Positions 16,289-24,853 of a stretch of DNA of 64,000 nucleotides are shown here, piece after piece. Position 1 is the stretch's first letter. Every line of letters starts with the position of its first letter. Below the pieces are notes generated by a model that was not told where the DNA came from, searched no databases, and saw nothing but the letters and a program-made list of their open reading frames with translations. The stretch comes from Nocardioides acrostichi (GTDB taxonomy: Bacteria; Actinomycetota; Actinomycetes; Propionibacteriales; Nocardioidaceae). Where the stretch lies: assembly GCF_015319165.1 (NCBI RefSeq), contig NZ_JADIVZ010000002.1:248001-312000 (forward strand). The letters run 5' to 3'. The position numbers were made by a program, and so were the translations under genes.

Positions 16289-16734
16289 CCATGCCGCACG
16301 CCACGACCCGGCCGACCGGGCGACGCGGCGTGATCGCCCCCCTGGTCGCCGTGCTGGTCGCAGGTCTGGCGATCTCGCTCGCGGGATGCGGAGCGGGCGC
16401 GAGTCCCGAGCAGGTGGCGGCGAACGACGACCTCGCCCGGCAGATCCAGAAGGATCTCAGTGCGGGCTCCGACTACCCCGGCGTCGAGGTCAGCTACGTG
16501 GCGAACCCGTCGGAGTCGGTCAAGGTCTTCGTGGAGTTCCGCTGCGACGGCTGCGCCTTCGAGCAGTTGGCCGACCGTGCCATCGAGGCCGTCTGGACCT
16601 CGGAGATCACGCCGCTCGACACCATCTACGTCGAGGCGAAGCCGGGCCAGCGGGAGACGAGTGTGTCGCTGTTCGCCGACGCCGATCGGCTCGAGCGCGA
16701 GTACGGTCCGCGGCCGGTCTCCGACGACTCCTGA
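16285..16734 (+). CDS. Small lipoprotein (type VII module, gene 4)
   Basis: This 149-residue product has a signal sequence with a lipobox ISLAGCG, so the mature protein should be lipid-anchored on the outer face of the membrane. The mature part contains a CDGC pair (RCDGCAFEQ) and a small alpha/beta region; no known family was recognised. The GTG start overlaps the stop of the hydrolase gene; ATG 16291 is an alternative two codons in. Being last in the operon, it may anchor, inhibit or protect against the exported hydrolase. That is inference only. Confidence 0.75.
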   Translation: MTMPHATTRPTGRRGVIAPLVAVLVAGLAISLAGCGAGASPEQVAANDDLARQIQKDLSAGSDYPGVEVSYVANPSESVKVFVEFRCDGCAFEQLADRAIEAVWTSEITPLDTIYVEAKPGQRETSVSLFADADRLEREYGPRPVSDDS

Positions 16735-16741
16735 GCGCCTC

Positions 16742-18499
16742 TCAGCTGCCGCCGAGGGGCAGGGTGAGCGTGGCGGGAGCCGCGGGGTCGATGCGCACGG
16801 GCACGCCCCAGTCCTGCTGGTGCATCCGGCAGGCAGCGCCCTCGCCGCCGTCCGCGTCACACGAGGCGGCGCGGGCGGCCACGTGCAGCACGCCCTCGCC
16901 GACGGCCGGGTCGAGCACGAGGTGTCGGGTGAGGTCTGTGTCGCGGCCGCCTCCGGAGCGGATCAGTGCGGGCGGAGTCGCCTCGACGATCAGCTGGGTG
17001 GCTGGTCCGAACCGTTCGTCGACCTTCTGGCCCGGAGGCGGGCTGAACGTCACCACCAGCTGGCAGGACGACGCCACGTCGGTCACGGGGCGTTGCGTCA
17101 CCGCGGCGAAGCCGTCGACCGACCGCACGGCCCCGCCCAGCGCGATGCGCGTGAGCCGGTGGGCGGTCGACTCCACGACCACGAGCACGCCGGCGTCGTC
17201 CGGGTCGACGTACGCCGCCGACGGCTCGGCCAGACCGTCGGCGAGGGTGCCGACCACGCCGGTGGCGGGGTCGAAGCGCCGCACGGCGCCGTTGTAGGTG
17301 TCGCACACGGCCACGGAGTCGTCGGGCAGCACGCACACCCCCAGCGGGTGCTGGAGCAGTGCCTGGTCGGCGGCGCCGTCGCGGAACCCGAAGTCGAAGA
17401 GCCCGGTGCCGACGGCCGTGTGCACCTCGCCGTCGTGACCGACCCAGCGCAACGCCGAGGTCTCGGCGTCCGCGAGCCAGAGCCGCGAACCGTCGGCACT
17501 GACCGCGAGCCGGGAGGGCTGGGCGAACCAGGCCTCGCCGAGTGGGGCGTCGAGCAGGCCCTCGTTGGTGGTGCCGCCGATCGCCTCGACCAAGCCGGTG
17601 CGAGGGTCGAGGGTCCAGAGTTGGTGGATACCGGCCATCGCGACCCAGACCCGGCCGCGCCACCAGCACACGTGCCACGGCGAGGAGAGGCGGGTGACGC
17701 CGTCGCCGGGCCGCCACTGCTCGCCGTCGCCGGCCAGCGTCGTCACGGCGCCGGTGGCGAGCGAGAGGCCGGCCAGGCGGTGCCCGACGGTGTCGGCGAC
17801 CACGGCGTCGTAGCCGACCTCGCCCGCGATCTCCGGAGGCAGGAGACACACGCCGTTGGGCTCGCGGAACCCGCCGAACCGGGCCACCACCTCGCCGTCC
17901 GGCCCGAGACGCACCACCTCGTCGTGCCCGGCGTCGGCGACCAGCACCCCGTCGCCGAGGGCGGCGGGCAGCGGCACGGCGTCGGCCGGGAAGCGCAGGT
18001 CGCCGCTCTCGACGTGCGGCGCCACGTACGGCGAGTCCCCCGGCTGCAACGTGCCGGCGGCGCGGTGCCGAGGCACCAGTTCGCGCAACGACGCCTCGAT
18101 GGCGTGGGCGTGGCCCTCGCCCGCGTAGGTGGCCACGATGTAGCCCTCCGGGTCGACCAGCACCAGGGTCGGCCAGGCGCGCGCGGTGTAGGCCGACCAC
18201 GTCGTGAGGTCGGGATCGTCGAGCACGGGGTGGTGCACGTCGTACCGTTCCACCGCGGCCGCCAGCGCGACGGGGTCACCCTCGTGGACGAACTTCGGCG
18301 AATGCACGCCGATCACGACCAGCTCGTCGGAGAATGTGGACTCGACCGGGCGCAGCTCGTCGAGCACGTGCAAGCAGTTCAGGCAGCAGAACGTCCAGAA
18401 GTCCAGCAGCACGAACCGCCCCCGCAGCCCTCGCATGGAGAGAGACGCGGACGTGTTCAACCACCCGCGACCGACCAGCTCGGGTGCTCGTACGCGCAT
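16742..18499 (-). CDS. Thioredoxin-like protein fused to an NHL beta-propeller (NHLRC2-like)
   Basis: This 585-residue protein has two domains. Residues about 20-160 form a thioredoxin-like fold with WTFCCLNCLHV; Cys39 and Cys42 form the CxxC, and Cys38 precedes it, as in the animal protein NHLRC2. Residues about 170-480 carry five or six NHL blades such as FREPNGVCLLP, LSSPWHVCWWRG and LLQHPLGVCVLPDDSVAVCDTYNGAVR. A C-terminal beta-rich segment of about 90 residues follows. No signal peptide is visible, so it appears cytosolic. Bacterial homologues have an unknown redox role. ATG 18499 is the first sensible start. It is convergent with the type VII operon, seven bases away. Confidence 0.88.
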   Translation of the reverse strand: MRVRAPELVGRGWLNTSASLSMRGLRGRFVLLDFWTFCCLNCLHVLDELRPVESTFSDELVVIGVHSPKFVHEGDPVALAAAVERYDVHHPVLDDPDLTTWSAYTARAWPTLVLVDPEGYIVATYAGEGHAHAIEASLRELVPRHRAAGTLQPGDSPYVAPHVESGDLRFPADAVPLPAALGDGVLVADAGHDEVVRLGPDGEVVARFGGFREPNGVCLLPPEIAGEVGYDAVVADTVGHRLAGLSLATGAVTTLAGDGEQWRPGDGVTRLSSPWHVCWWRGRVWVAMAGIHQLWTLDPRTGLVEAIGGTTNEGLLDAPLGEAWFAQPSRLAVSADGSRLWLADAETSALRWVGHDGEVHTAVGTGLFDFGFRDGAADQALLQHPLGVCVLPDDSVAVCDTYNGAVRRFDPATGVVGTLADGLAEPSAAYVDPDDAGVLVVVESTAHRLTRIALGGAVRSVDGFAAVTQRPVTDVASSCQLVVTFSPPPGQKVDERFGPATQLIVEATPPALIRSGGGRDTDLTRHLVLDPAVGEGVLHVAARAASCDADGGEGAACRMHQQDWGVPVRIDPAAPATLTLPLGGS

Positions 18500-18580
18500 G
18501 CGGGAGATTCTCGCCCGCGGTGTTCGGGACGAGGCAGACGGGGTACCGGGGCCACAGCGTGAGCGAAGGGAGACGCGGCG

Positions 18581-20326
18581 ATGCTCGAGGCGCTGCCGAT
18601 CGACCCTCCCGAGCCACCGGTGCCGTCGGGTCCAGACGACGCGCTGGACCGCTACGCGCGCCTGGCACGACAGATCTCCGGGGCGCCGACGGCACTGATC
18701 AGCCTGCCCGACGACGTCCGCCAGCTCTTCGTGGGCGCGGCCGGCCTCGATGGCGCGCTCGCGCAGGCGCGGGAGACCCCCATCACGCATTCCTACTGCC
18801 GCTTCGTGGTCGAGCACGAGACTGCGCTGGTGGTGGTCGACGCGCGCCAGCACCACCTGTTGCGAGACAACCCCGCGATCGCCGACTACGAGGCGATCGC
18901 CTACGCCGGGTTCCCCGTGCGCGACGTCGACGAGCGGGTCGTCGGCTCGCTGTGTGTGATCGACACCGAGCCCCACGCGTGGCCGCCCGGCGTGCTGGCC
19001 GCCCTCGCGGACCTGGCCGACGCCTGCACCTCGGAGCTCCGGCAACGGGGGCTCTCGGTGCGTGCCCGCGCGGCGGCGGAGCGCGAGCGCAGGCTCCAGC
19101 AGCGCAACGAGCTCCTGCTGCGCCTGGCCATCGAGATCGACGGCATCGGGTGCCTGCACCAACTGGCGCAGGCCGTGGAGCGGGTGGTCACCGCGGAGCT
19201 GGACTGCGAGCGCGTGGGCCTCTGGCTGGTCGAGCGACCCCGTCCCGGCAGCGCGCCGACCGGGCTGCGATTCGTGACCGAGAGCCCCGACGCCCCCACG
19301 GGGCCGACCGACCACCTGCCCATCGACGCCTCCAACCCGCCCGGCCTCGCGCTGCTGGAGAACCGACTGGTGGCCCTCCCGGGCCGCGCCGAACTGGAGG
19401 CGCAGTTCCCGGGACTGCGGCCTCAGCGGCTCCCGGGTGAGGCGTGGACGTGCCTGCCGATGCGACATCGCGACGGCCACGAGGGGGTGCTGGCGCTCTC
19501 ATGGAGCCGGCCCCGGGCGCCGGGCCGCGAGGATCAGCGCACTCTCAAGGCGCTCGCCAGCTTCTGCAGCCAGGCGGTGAGCCGTTCACTGCTGCTGGCC
19601 GACCAGCAGACCTCGCTGGAGAGCCTGCTCGATGTCATCCGCCCCCAGTTGCCTCGGGTGGAGCGTCTCGAGACGGGTGCCGCCTACCGTTCCGCGGGTC
19701 GGTTCGAGCACATCGGCGGGGACTGGTACGACCTGTTCGAGGTGCCAGGGGGGCGGGCGGGGATCGTCGTCGGTGACGTGGCCGGTCACGACGTGGGGGC
19801 GGCGGCCCTCATGGGTCGCCTGAGCACCGCGGTGCGGACCCTCGCCAGCACCAGCGACCTGGCGCCGTCCGTCGTCCTGAGCGCTCTGGATCGCACGATG
19901 GCCGAGCAACGCCGCGAGACCCTCGCAACCCTGGTGTACGGCTACCTCGGCACCCCTGCGCCCGACGGCAGCCGTCGGTGGACGTGGTCGAACGCCGGCC
20001 ACCCCTCGCCGCTGGTGCTCGAGCCCGGCCACCCCGCTCGCTGGCTCGAGGGGCCGCTGGGCGACCTGATGGTGGGGGTGGACCCCGACGTCGCCCGCCA
20101 CGACTCGATCGAGGAGCTGGCCGCCGGCACCACCCTGGTGTTGATGACCGATGGGGCTCTCGAGCGCCGTGACGAGAGCTTCGGTGTGGGAGCCTCGCGC
20201 CTACGGCGGTTGGCCGAGTCACTGCGCGACGAACCGGTGCAGACGATCGCCGACACCCTCGTCGAGGCCACCAGGGGTCACACCGGCGACGACGTGTCGG
20301 TCTTCGTCGTCCGGCTCGTGTCGTGA
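18581..20326 (+). CDS. Tandem-GAF SpoIIE/RsbU-type serine phosphatase
   Basis: This encodes 581 residues. GAF 1 (about 20-150, THSYCRFVVEHETALVVVDA) and GAF 2 (about 190-345) are sensory. Residues about 375-580 form the PP2C/SpoIIE phosphatase, with metal aspartates in GGDWYDLF, GDVAGHDVGAAALM, LMTDGALERRD and GDDVSVFVV. Such enzymes dephosphorylate an anti-anti-sigma factor in partner-switching control of an alternative sigma factor. No STAS or RsbW gene is adjacent, so its target is encoded elsewhere. The stop overlaps the next start by four bases, linking it to a hydrolase-like protein. Confidence 0.9.
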   Translation: MLEALPIDPPEPPVPSGPDDALDRYARLARQISGAPTALISLPDDVRQLFVGAAGLDGALAQARETPITHSYCRFVVEHETALVVVDARQHHLLRDNPAIADYEAIAYAGFPVRDVDERVVGSLCVIDTEPHAWPPGVLAALADLADACTSELRQRGLSVRARAAAERERRLQQRNELLLRLAIEIDGIGCLHQLAQAVERVVTAELDCERVGLWLVERPRPGSAPTGLRFVTESPDAPTGPTDHLPIDASNPPGLALLENRLVALPGRAELEAQFPGLRPQRLPGEAWTCLPMRHRDGHEGVLALSWSRPRAPGREDQRTLKALASFCSQAVSRSLLLADQQTSLESLLDVIRPQLPRVERLETGAAYRSAGRFEHIGGDWYDLFEVPGGRAGIVVGDVAGHDVGAAALMGRLSTAVRTLASTSDLAPSVVLSALDRTMAEQRRETLATLVYGYLGTPAPDGSRRWTWSNAGHPSPLVLEPGHPARWLEGPLGDLMVGVDPDVARHDSIEELAAGTTLVLMTDGALERRDESFGVGASRLRRLAESLRDEPVQTIADTLVEATRGHTGDDVSVFVVRLVS

Positions 20327-20970
20327 GGCTGGCGCTGCTGCCGAGTCCACTCACGACGTCCGCCGTGGCGGAGCCGCTCGCCGAGGCACTCCGGGCCAGA
20401 GGCCACGAGGCGGTGGTCGCGTGCTCGAGGGCGGACGACGTGGACGCGCTGCTCGATGCCTTCGTGGCGGCCGCCGCCGGCGCCGATATCGTGGTCCCCC
20501 ACTCCAACGCGGGGCGGTTCGGGCCATCCGTCGCCGCCGCGGTGGGGGCGCGGCTGGTGTGCCTGGACTCCCTGCTGCCCGGTGAAGAGGACGACGCGTC
20601 GTGGACGACGTTCCTGCGGGAGCAAGAGCGCTCCGACGGGCTGCTCGCGCCGTGGTCGCGGTGGTGGCCGAGGGCCGACGTCGAGGCGGTGGTGGGTCCG
20701 CACTGGGAACTGCTCACCAGCGACGAGCCCCGGGTGCCCCTGCGACTGTTGCTGGAGGAGCCCCCGGTCCCGGCGGGCTGGCTGCAGCTCGGCGGTGGGT
20801 ACGTGTCCTTCGGCGACACCTACGCAGGCCAGGCGGCGCTCGTCGACCGCGCCGGTTGGGTGATCCGGCGGATTCCCGGCCAGCACCTGCACCTGCTCAC
20901 TGCTCCCGACGAGGTGGCCGACGTGCTCCTCGACGCCGCCGTCGTCGTCCTAAGGTGGCCTCATGAGTGA
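20323..20970 (+). CDS. Small alpha/beta-hydrolase-like protein
   Basis: This 215-residue protein starts at a GTG overlapping the phosphatase stop. It has an alpha/beta hydrolase layout: an N-terminal strand (MRLALLPSPLT), a nucleophile elbow VVPHSNAG with Ser61 replacing the usual G-x-S-x-G, and a late histidine in GQHLHLLTAPDEVADVLL. The substrate is unknown and no lid domain is obvious. It overlaps the following gene by eight bases, so the three genes 18581-21790 probably form one transcript. Confidence 0.7.
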   Translation: MRLALLPSPLTTSAVAEPLAEALRARGHEAVVACSRADDVDALLDAFVAAAAGADIVVPHSNAGRFGPSVAAAVGARLVCLDSLLPGEEDDASWTTFLREQERSDGLLAPWSRWWPRADVEAVVGPHWELLTSDEPRVPLRLLLEEPPVPAGWLQLGGGYVSFGDTYAGQAALVDRAGWVIRRIPGQHLHLLTAPDEVADVLLDAAVVVLRWPHE

Positions 20971-21790
20971 CGACGCTGGCCCGGACGCCGCGCGGTTACG
21001 CGGCTACATCGACGCCTGGTGGACGAGCGTGCAGGATCTCTGCGATCTGCTCGACACCCTCGACCCCGACGAGTGGTCGGCCCCCACCGACCTGCCGGGG
21101 TGGGACGTCAAGGCCGTCGCCTCGCACACCGCCCACCTGGAGGTCGTGCTCGCGACCGGCCAGGAGGAGCACGCCGAGGTGCCCGAGGCGCCGCACATCA
21201 CGAGCCTGATGGGTACCTACACCGAGATCGGTGTCATCAACCGGCGTGACACCCCGACCTCCTCGATCGTGCAGCAGATCCGCGAGGCCACCGGGGTGCG
21301 GCGCGAGCAGTTGGCCGAGCTGGCGCCCTCCGATGCCGCCGGTACCCCCGACCGCACGCCCGGCGGCGTGCCGTGGAGCTGGGGCACGCTGCTGCGCAAC
21401 CGCCCGCTCGACGTGTGGATGCACGAGCAGGACGTGCGCCGGGCCGTCGACCGCCCGGGCGGCCTGGACACCGCGGGAGCCCAGCACACCGCCGACTACC
21501 TGCGAGAGTCGATCGGCTTCGTGCTCGCCAAGAAGGCCGGTGCCCCGGCCGGGACCTCGATGGTGCTCGAGGTCGAGGGCAGTGAGCCGTGGTCGGTGCA
21601 GGTCGGTGACGACGGTAAGGCGCGACCCTGCGCGCGCCCGGCAGACCCCACCGTGGTGATGCGGGTCGACCGCGAGACGTTCATCCGACTCGCGGGCGGG
21701 CGCGGCGACGTCGACACCTCCGCGGTCGTGATCGAGGGCGACCCCGAGCTCGGTGCCCGGGTGCTCGACGCCCTGGCCACCACTCCGTAG
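20963..21790 (+). CDS. Mycothiol-dependent maleylpyruvate-isomerase-family protein (DinB-like)
   Basis: This 275-residue protein has an N-terminal DinB-like four-helix domain with the actinobacterial signature EWSAPTDLPGWDVKAVASH, followed by HLE. The metal site would be His in ASHTAHLE plus the HEQD cluster in DVWMHEQDVRRA. The C-terminal region (residues about 185-275, VVMRVDRETFIRLAGGRG) is the sterol-carrier-like module found in these proteins. Family members use mycothiol as cofactor for isomerase or S-transferase reactions. The true substrate is rarely known, and no gentisate genes are nearby. It supports an actinobacterial, mycothiol-making host. Confidence 0.85.
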   Translation: MSDDAGPDAARLRGYIDAWWTSVQDLCDLLDTLDPDEWSAPTDLPGWDVKAVASHTAHLEVVLATGQEEHAEVPEAPHITSLMGTYTEIGVINRRDTPTSSIVQQIREATGVRREQLAELAPSDAAGTPDRTPGGVPWSWGTLLRNRPLDVWMHEQDVRRAVDRPGGLDTAGAQHTADYLRESIGFVLAKKAGAPAGTSMVLEVEGSEPWSVQVGDDGKARPCARPADPTVVMRVDRETFIRLAGGRGDVDTSAVVIEGDPELGARVLDALATTP

Positions 21791-21798
21791 CCGCGGCG

Positions 21799-22740
21799 AT
21801 GGCTCGCATGGAGCAGCCGGTCGACGTCTGGCGCCTGGCCGACATCGGCGACCAGGCCGGACGCACCGTCGTCGTGACCGGCCCCAGCGTCGGTGGCATC
21901 GGCTACTTCACGGCGCTGGAATTGGCCCGTCGGGGTGCGCGCGTGGTGCTGGCCGGCCGCAGCCAGGCCAAGCTCGACGAGGCGGCCGGGGCCATCGCGG
22001 CCGAGGTGACGCAGGCGTCTCTCGAACTGCTGCGGGTCGACCTGGCCGATCTCGACTCGGTGCGGGCCGCGGGTGGCCGGGCGGGGTCGGTGGGGGCGAT
22101 CGACCTCGTGGTCAACAACGCCGGGGTGATGGCACCGGCGACCGGTGGCGCCGCGGCGCAGTGGGCCACCAACCACTACGGACCCTTCCTGCTCACCGGC
22201 CTCCTGCTGCCGCAACTGATCGCCAGCGGCGCCGGACGGGTCGTGACGGTGTCGTCGTTGTTCCACCGGGTGCCGCGCTCGGCCCGCTTCGACGACCCGC
22301 GCTCACCGCACGGCCGGGGCCGCGAGAGCGCCTACGGCACCTACGGCCGCACCAAGCTGGCGAACCTGTTGTTCACCTACGGGCTCGACCGGCGCTGCCG
22401 TGAGGCGGAGATCCCGGTCAAGGCCCTGGCCGCGCACCCGGGTTTCGCCGGCACGCACCTCGCCCTCAACGGGCCGTTCGGCGGGCGCGCGCGTGGCGCG
22501 GGCGCCGTCCTCGACGCGGTGATCCGTGCGACCGGCCAGTCCCCGGCGGCAGGGGCGCAGCCCACCCTGATGGCCGCCACCGCCGACCTGCCCGGCACCA
22601 CCTTCTGTGGTCCGAGCGGACCCGGTGAGTTCGCGGGCCACCCCCAGGTCGTGCGGGCCGCGAAGCTGGCCTACGACGAGTCGGCGCAAGACCACCTCTG
22701 GACCCTCTCCGAGCAGATCACCGGCCTCCACTACCCCTGA
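21799..22740 (+). CDS. Short-chain dehydrogenase/reductase with unusual nucleotide loop
   Basis: This 313-residue SDR resembles retinol-dehydrogenase/WWOX-type enzymes. The NAD(P) loop reads TGPSVGGIG, with one extra residue relative to the usual TGxxxGIG. NNAGVM and the catalytic Tyr-Lys pair in YGTYGRTK are intact, and VSSLF holds the catalytic Ser. VLAGRS after the second strand suggests NADP preference. It starts nine bases after the previous stop. ATG 21808 is an alternative start three codons in. It is convergent with the CocE-type hydrolase gene and separated from it by a repeat-type terminator. Confidence 0.85.
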   Translation: MARMEQPVDVWRLADIGDQAGRTVVVTGPSVGGIGYFTALELARRGARVVLAGRSQAKLDEAAGAIAAEVTQASLELLRVDLADLDSVRAAGGRAGSVGAIDLVVNNAGVMAPATGGAAAQWATNHYGPFLLTGLLLPQLIASGAGRVVTVSSLFHRVPRSARFDDPRSPHGRGRESAYGTYGRTKLANLLFTYGLDRRCREAEIPVKALAAHPGFAGTHLALNGPFGGRARGAGAVLDAVIRATGQSPAAGAQPTLMAATADLPGTTFCGPSGPGEFAGHPQVVRAAKLAYDESAQDHLWTLSEQITGLHYP

Positions 22741-22745
22741 CCGTC

Positions 22746-22846
22746 ACCCGCGAGGGGTCGCACATCGTTGCTCGAGGGGTCGCACATCGCGTTACTCAGG
22801 AACGATATGCGACCCCTCGAGGCGATATTTGCGACCCCTCGCGGGT
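22746..22846. repeat. Nested inverted repeat (family A) between convergent genes, probable bidirectional terminator
   Basis: Outer arms of 17 bases (ACCCGCGAGGGGTCGCA at 22746 and its perfect complement at 22830-22846) enclose inner arms of 14 bases (CTCGAGGGGTCGCA at 22771, complement at 22808-22821). The right outer arm supplies the first base of the stop codon of the gene at 22846. The same core sequence bounds the convergent pair at 46774-46920. Confidence 0.75.
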
Positions 22847-24762
22847 CAGTGGCGGGTGACCACCGGCACGTTGAGGCTGGACGGCGTCTCGGGGCCGGTG
22901 TGCAGGGTGATGGCGGAGAGGCTGCCGACCAGCGTGGGCAGAGGTGGGAGCAGGTGCGGGACGTCGAAGGCCTGCACCGCGATGCGCAGCCGGTGCCCCT
23001 TCGCGATCTTGGCCGCGGTCGGGAACACCTCGACGTCGACCGGCCGGGTGCCCTCGAGCGGCTTCTGGGAGGCCTTCGTGAACGGGTGCCAGGGCTGGAT
23101 GATCGTGCCGTCGAGCATGCGGCTCCTCTTGCGCTGGAGCTTCGCCAGGCTCAGCACCTGCCACCCGCCGGTGAGCCGCGAGACGGTGCCGTCGGGAGCG
23201 ACGTCCTCGACCGAGACCGAGAGCATGCCGTCGCCCGCGCCCTGCACCGAGGTGTAGAGCCGGGCGTCGATCGGGCCGCGGAGACGCACACCACGCTTCA
23301 TCGGCGCGGTGTCGAAGACGACGCCGGTGGCGTCGTTGACGCGGTTGTCCTGCAGGCACGGGTTGCCTGTGGGCAGCTGGGATGTCGCCGAGTTCACCAC
23401 CCCGGCGGTCCACTGGTTGGCCGAGCGCGTGCACAGCCCCGAGACCGGCACCGGCAGCACGGTGGCGGAGCCGGTGGCAGGGCGGGCGCGGCCGAGATCG
23501 CCGCCCTGGAGGTTGGTCGCGCTGCCGGACAGCTTGTACGAGACGCCCTGGAGGTCGTGGCCGATCCAACGGCCGGCGTGGGTCCAGTTGCCCGAGCCCT
23601 GCTCGTAGTAGGTGAGCGCCTTGATGTCGCGGTTCAGCCACGGGTCGGGCATGCCCTTGACGTAGTGGTCGAACCAGCGCAACTGGAGCTCCGAGAGCGT
23701 GCCGTAGCCCGCATCGTCCAGGCCCTCGCCCGAGGAGCCCTGGAGGTGGTCCCAGGGGCCGACGATCATCTTCGTGGGCACGTGGTTCTTCTGTAGCGCC
23801 TCGAAGAGCAGCGGGGTGCCGCGCTGGAAGAGGTCGTACTCGCCGGAGACGAAGAACGCCGGCACCTTCACCTTGTTCACGACATTGATGTTCGAGCGCT
23901 GCTGGTAGAAATCGCCGTCGTAGGCGGGCTCCTGGGCCAGCAGCGAGGCCGGCACGACCTGGGCCGTGAACCCGAGGGCGCCCTGGATGTGGTCGAGCAG
24001 CACGCTGAAGGCGCTCTGCGGGTCGTCGGCGCCGTAGGCGGGAGGGATGAGGCCGGTGCTGGTCACCAGACCCAGCCAGAGTGGGATGAACCCGACGTCG
24101 ATCGCGCCGCCGCTGGCCACGACGTCTCGGTACACATCGGCGCCCGGTACCTGCGGGAAGAGCGCCTTGAGCCCCGGCGGGTGCGCGGCGGCGGCCCAGA
24201 TCTGGTTGATGCCCATGTAGGAGGGCCCGGCCATGGCGGTCTTGCCGTTGCTCCACTTCTGCTCGTGGGCCCACGTCATGATCTCGCCGGAGTCCTTGTT
24301 CTCCCGGGTGTCGAAGGCGTTCCACTGCCCGTTGCTCGAGCCGGTGCCGCGCGCATCGACGACGAGCCGGGCGTAGCCGCGCCGCACCAGGTAGTCGCCG
24401 GAGTCGCCCGCGATCGGCGTTCCGCTCGTGGCGGACTTGTTGTAGGCCGTGATCGTCACGATCACCGGGAACCTCCTCCCGATGGCCTGCCCGTCGGCGT
24501 CGGCGGGCAGCGTCAGGTTTCCCCGCAGCACCACGCCGTCCGACATGGTGATCGGCAGGTCGCTGCGGGTGACGGTGCCGGGGTACTGCGCCTTGCGCGG
24601 CGTCCAGTGCATGCGCGGCGCCTTGGCGTCGGCGCCCTTCGTCTGTACGACGGGTGGCCGGTGCGGGCTGGCGGGTGCGGCCTGGCTGGGCGCGGCGAAG
24701 CTCAGCGCGGTGGCGCTGAGGGCGAGCCCGAGCAAGGCGGCGAGCGGACGACGGGGCGCCAC
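22846..24762 (-). CDS. Secreted CocE/NonD-family (S15) hydrolase
   Basis: This 638-residue secreted protein has a signal peptide (about 1-28, ending APSQAA). The alpha/beta-hydrolase core has its nucleophile Ser181 in AGPSYMG, acid Asp in SGEYDLFQRG and His in GPWDHLQG. The C-terminal jelly-roll domain (VFDTAPMKRGVRLRGPIDAR to the end) is the X-Pro dipeptidyl-peptidase C-terminal module of the CocE family. Members cleave esters, beta-lactams or X-Pro peptides; the substrate cannot be told. GTG 24762 is supported by GGAGG seven bases upstream. The 3' end lies in a repeat-type terminator. Confidence 0.9.
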   Translation of the reverse strand: MAPRRPLAALLGLALSATALSFAAPSQAAPASPHRPPVVQTKGADAKAPRMHWTPRKAQYPGTVTRSDLPITMSDGVVLRGNLTLPADADGQAIGRRFPVIVTITAYNKSATSGTPIAGDSGDYLVRRGYARLVVDARGTGSSNGQWNAFDTRENKDSGEIMTWAHEQKWSNGKTAMAGPSYMGINQIWAAAAHPPGLKALFPQVPGADVYRDVVASGGAIDVGFIPLWLGLVTSTGLIPPAYGADDPQSAFSVLLDHIQGALGFTAQVVPASLLAQEPAYDGDFYQQRSNINVVNKVKVPAFFVSGEYDLFQRGTPLLFEALQKNHVPTKMIVGPWDHLQGSSGEGLDDAGYGTLSELQLRWFDHYVKGMPDPWLNRDIKALTYYEQGSGNWTHAGRWIGHDLQGVSYKLSGSATNLQGGDLGRARPATGSATVLPVPVSGLCTRSANQWTAGVVNSATSQLPTGNPCLQDNRVNDATGVVFDTAPMKRGVRLRGPIDARLYTSVQGAGDGMLSVSVEDVAPDGTVSRLTGGWQVLSLAKLQRKRSRMLDGTIIQPWHPFTKASQKPLEGTRPVDVEVFPTAAKIAKGHRLRIAVQAFDVPHLLPPLPTLVGSLSAITLHTGPETPSSLNVPVVTRH

Positions 24763-24853
24763 GGGTACCTCCGGTGTTGACGGGTGTTCAACAAGGGTAA
24801 CGAGTGAGTGTGGTGGCCGTCACGGGATCGGAGCGATGATGTGCGGCGCGATC

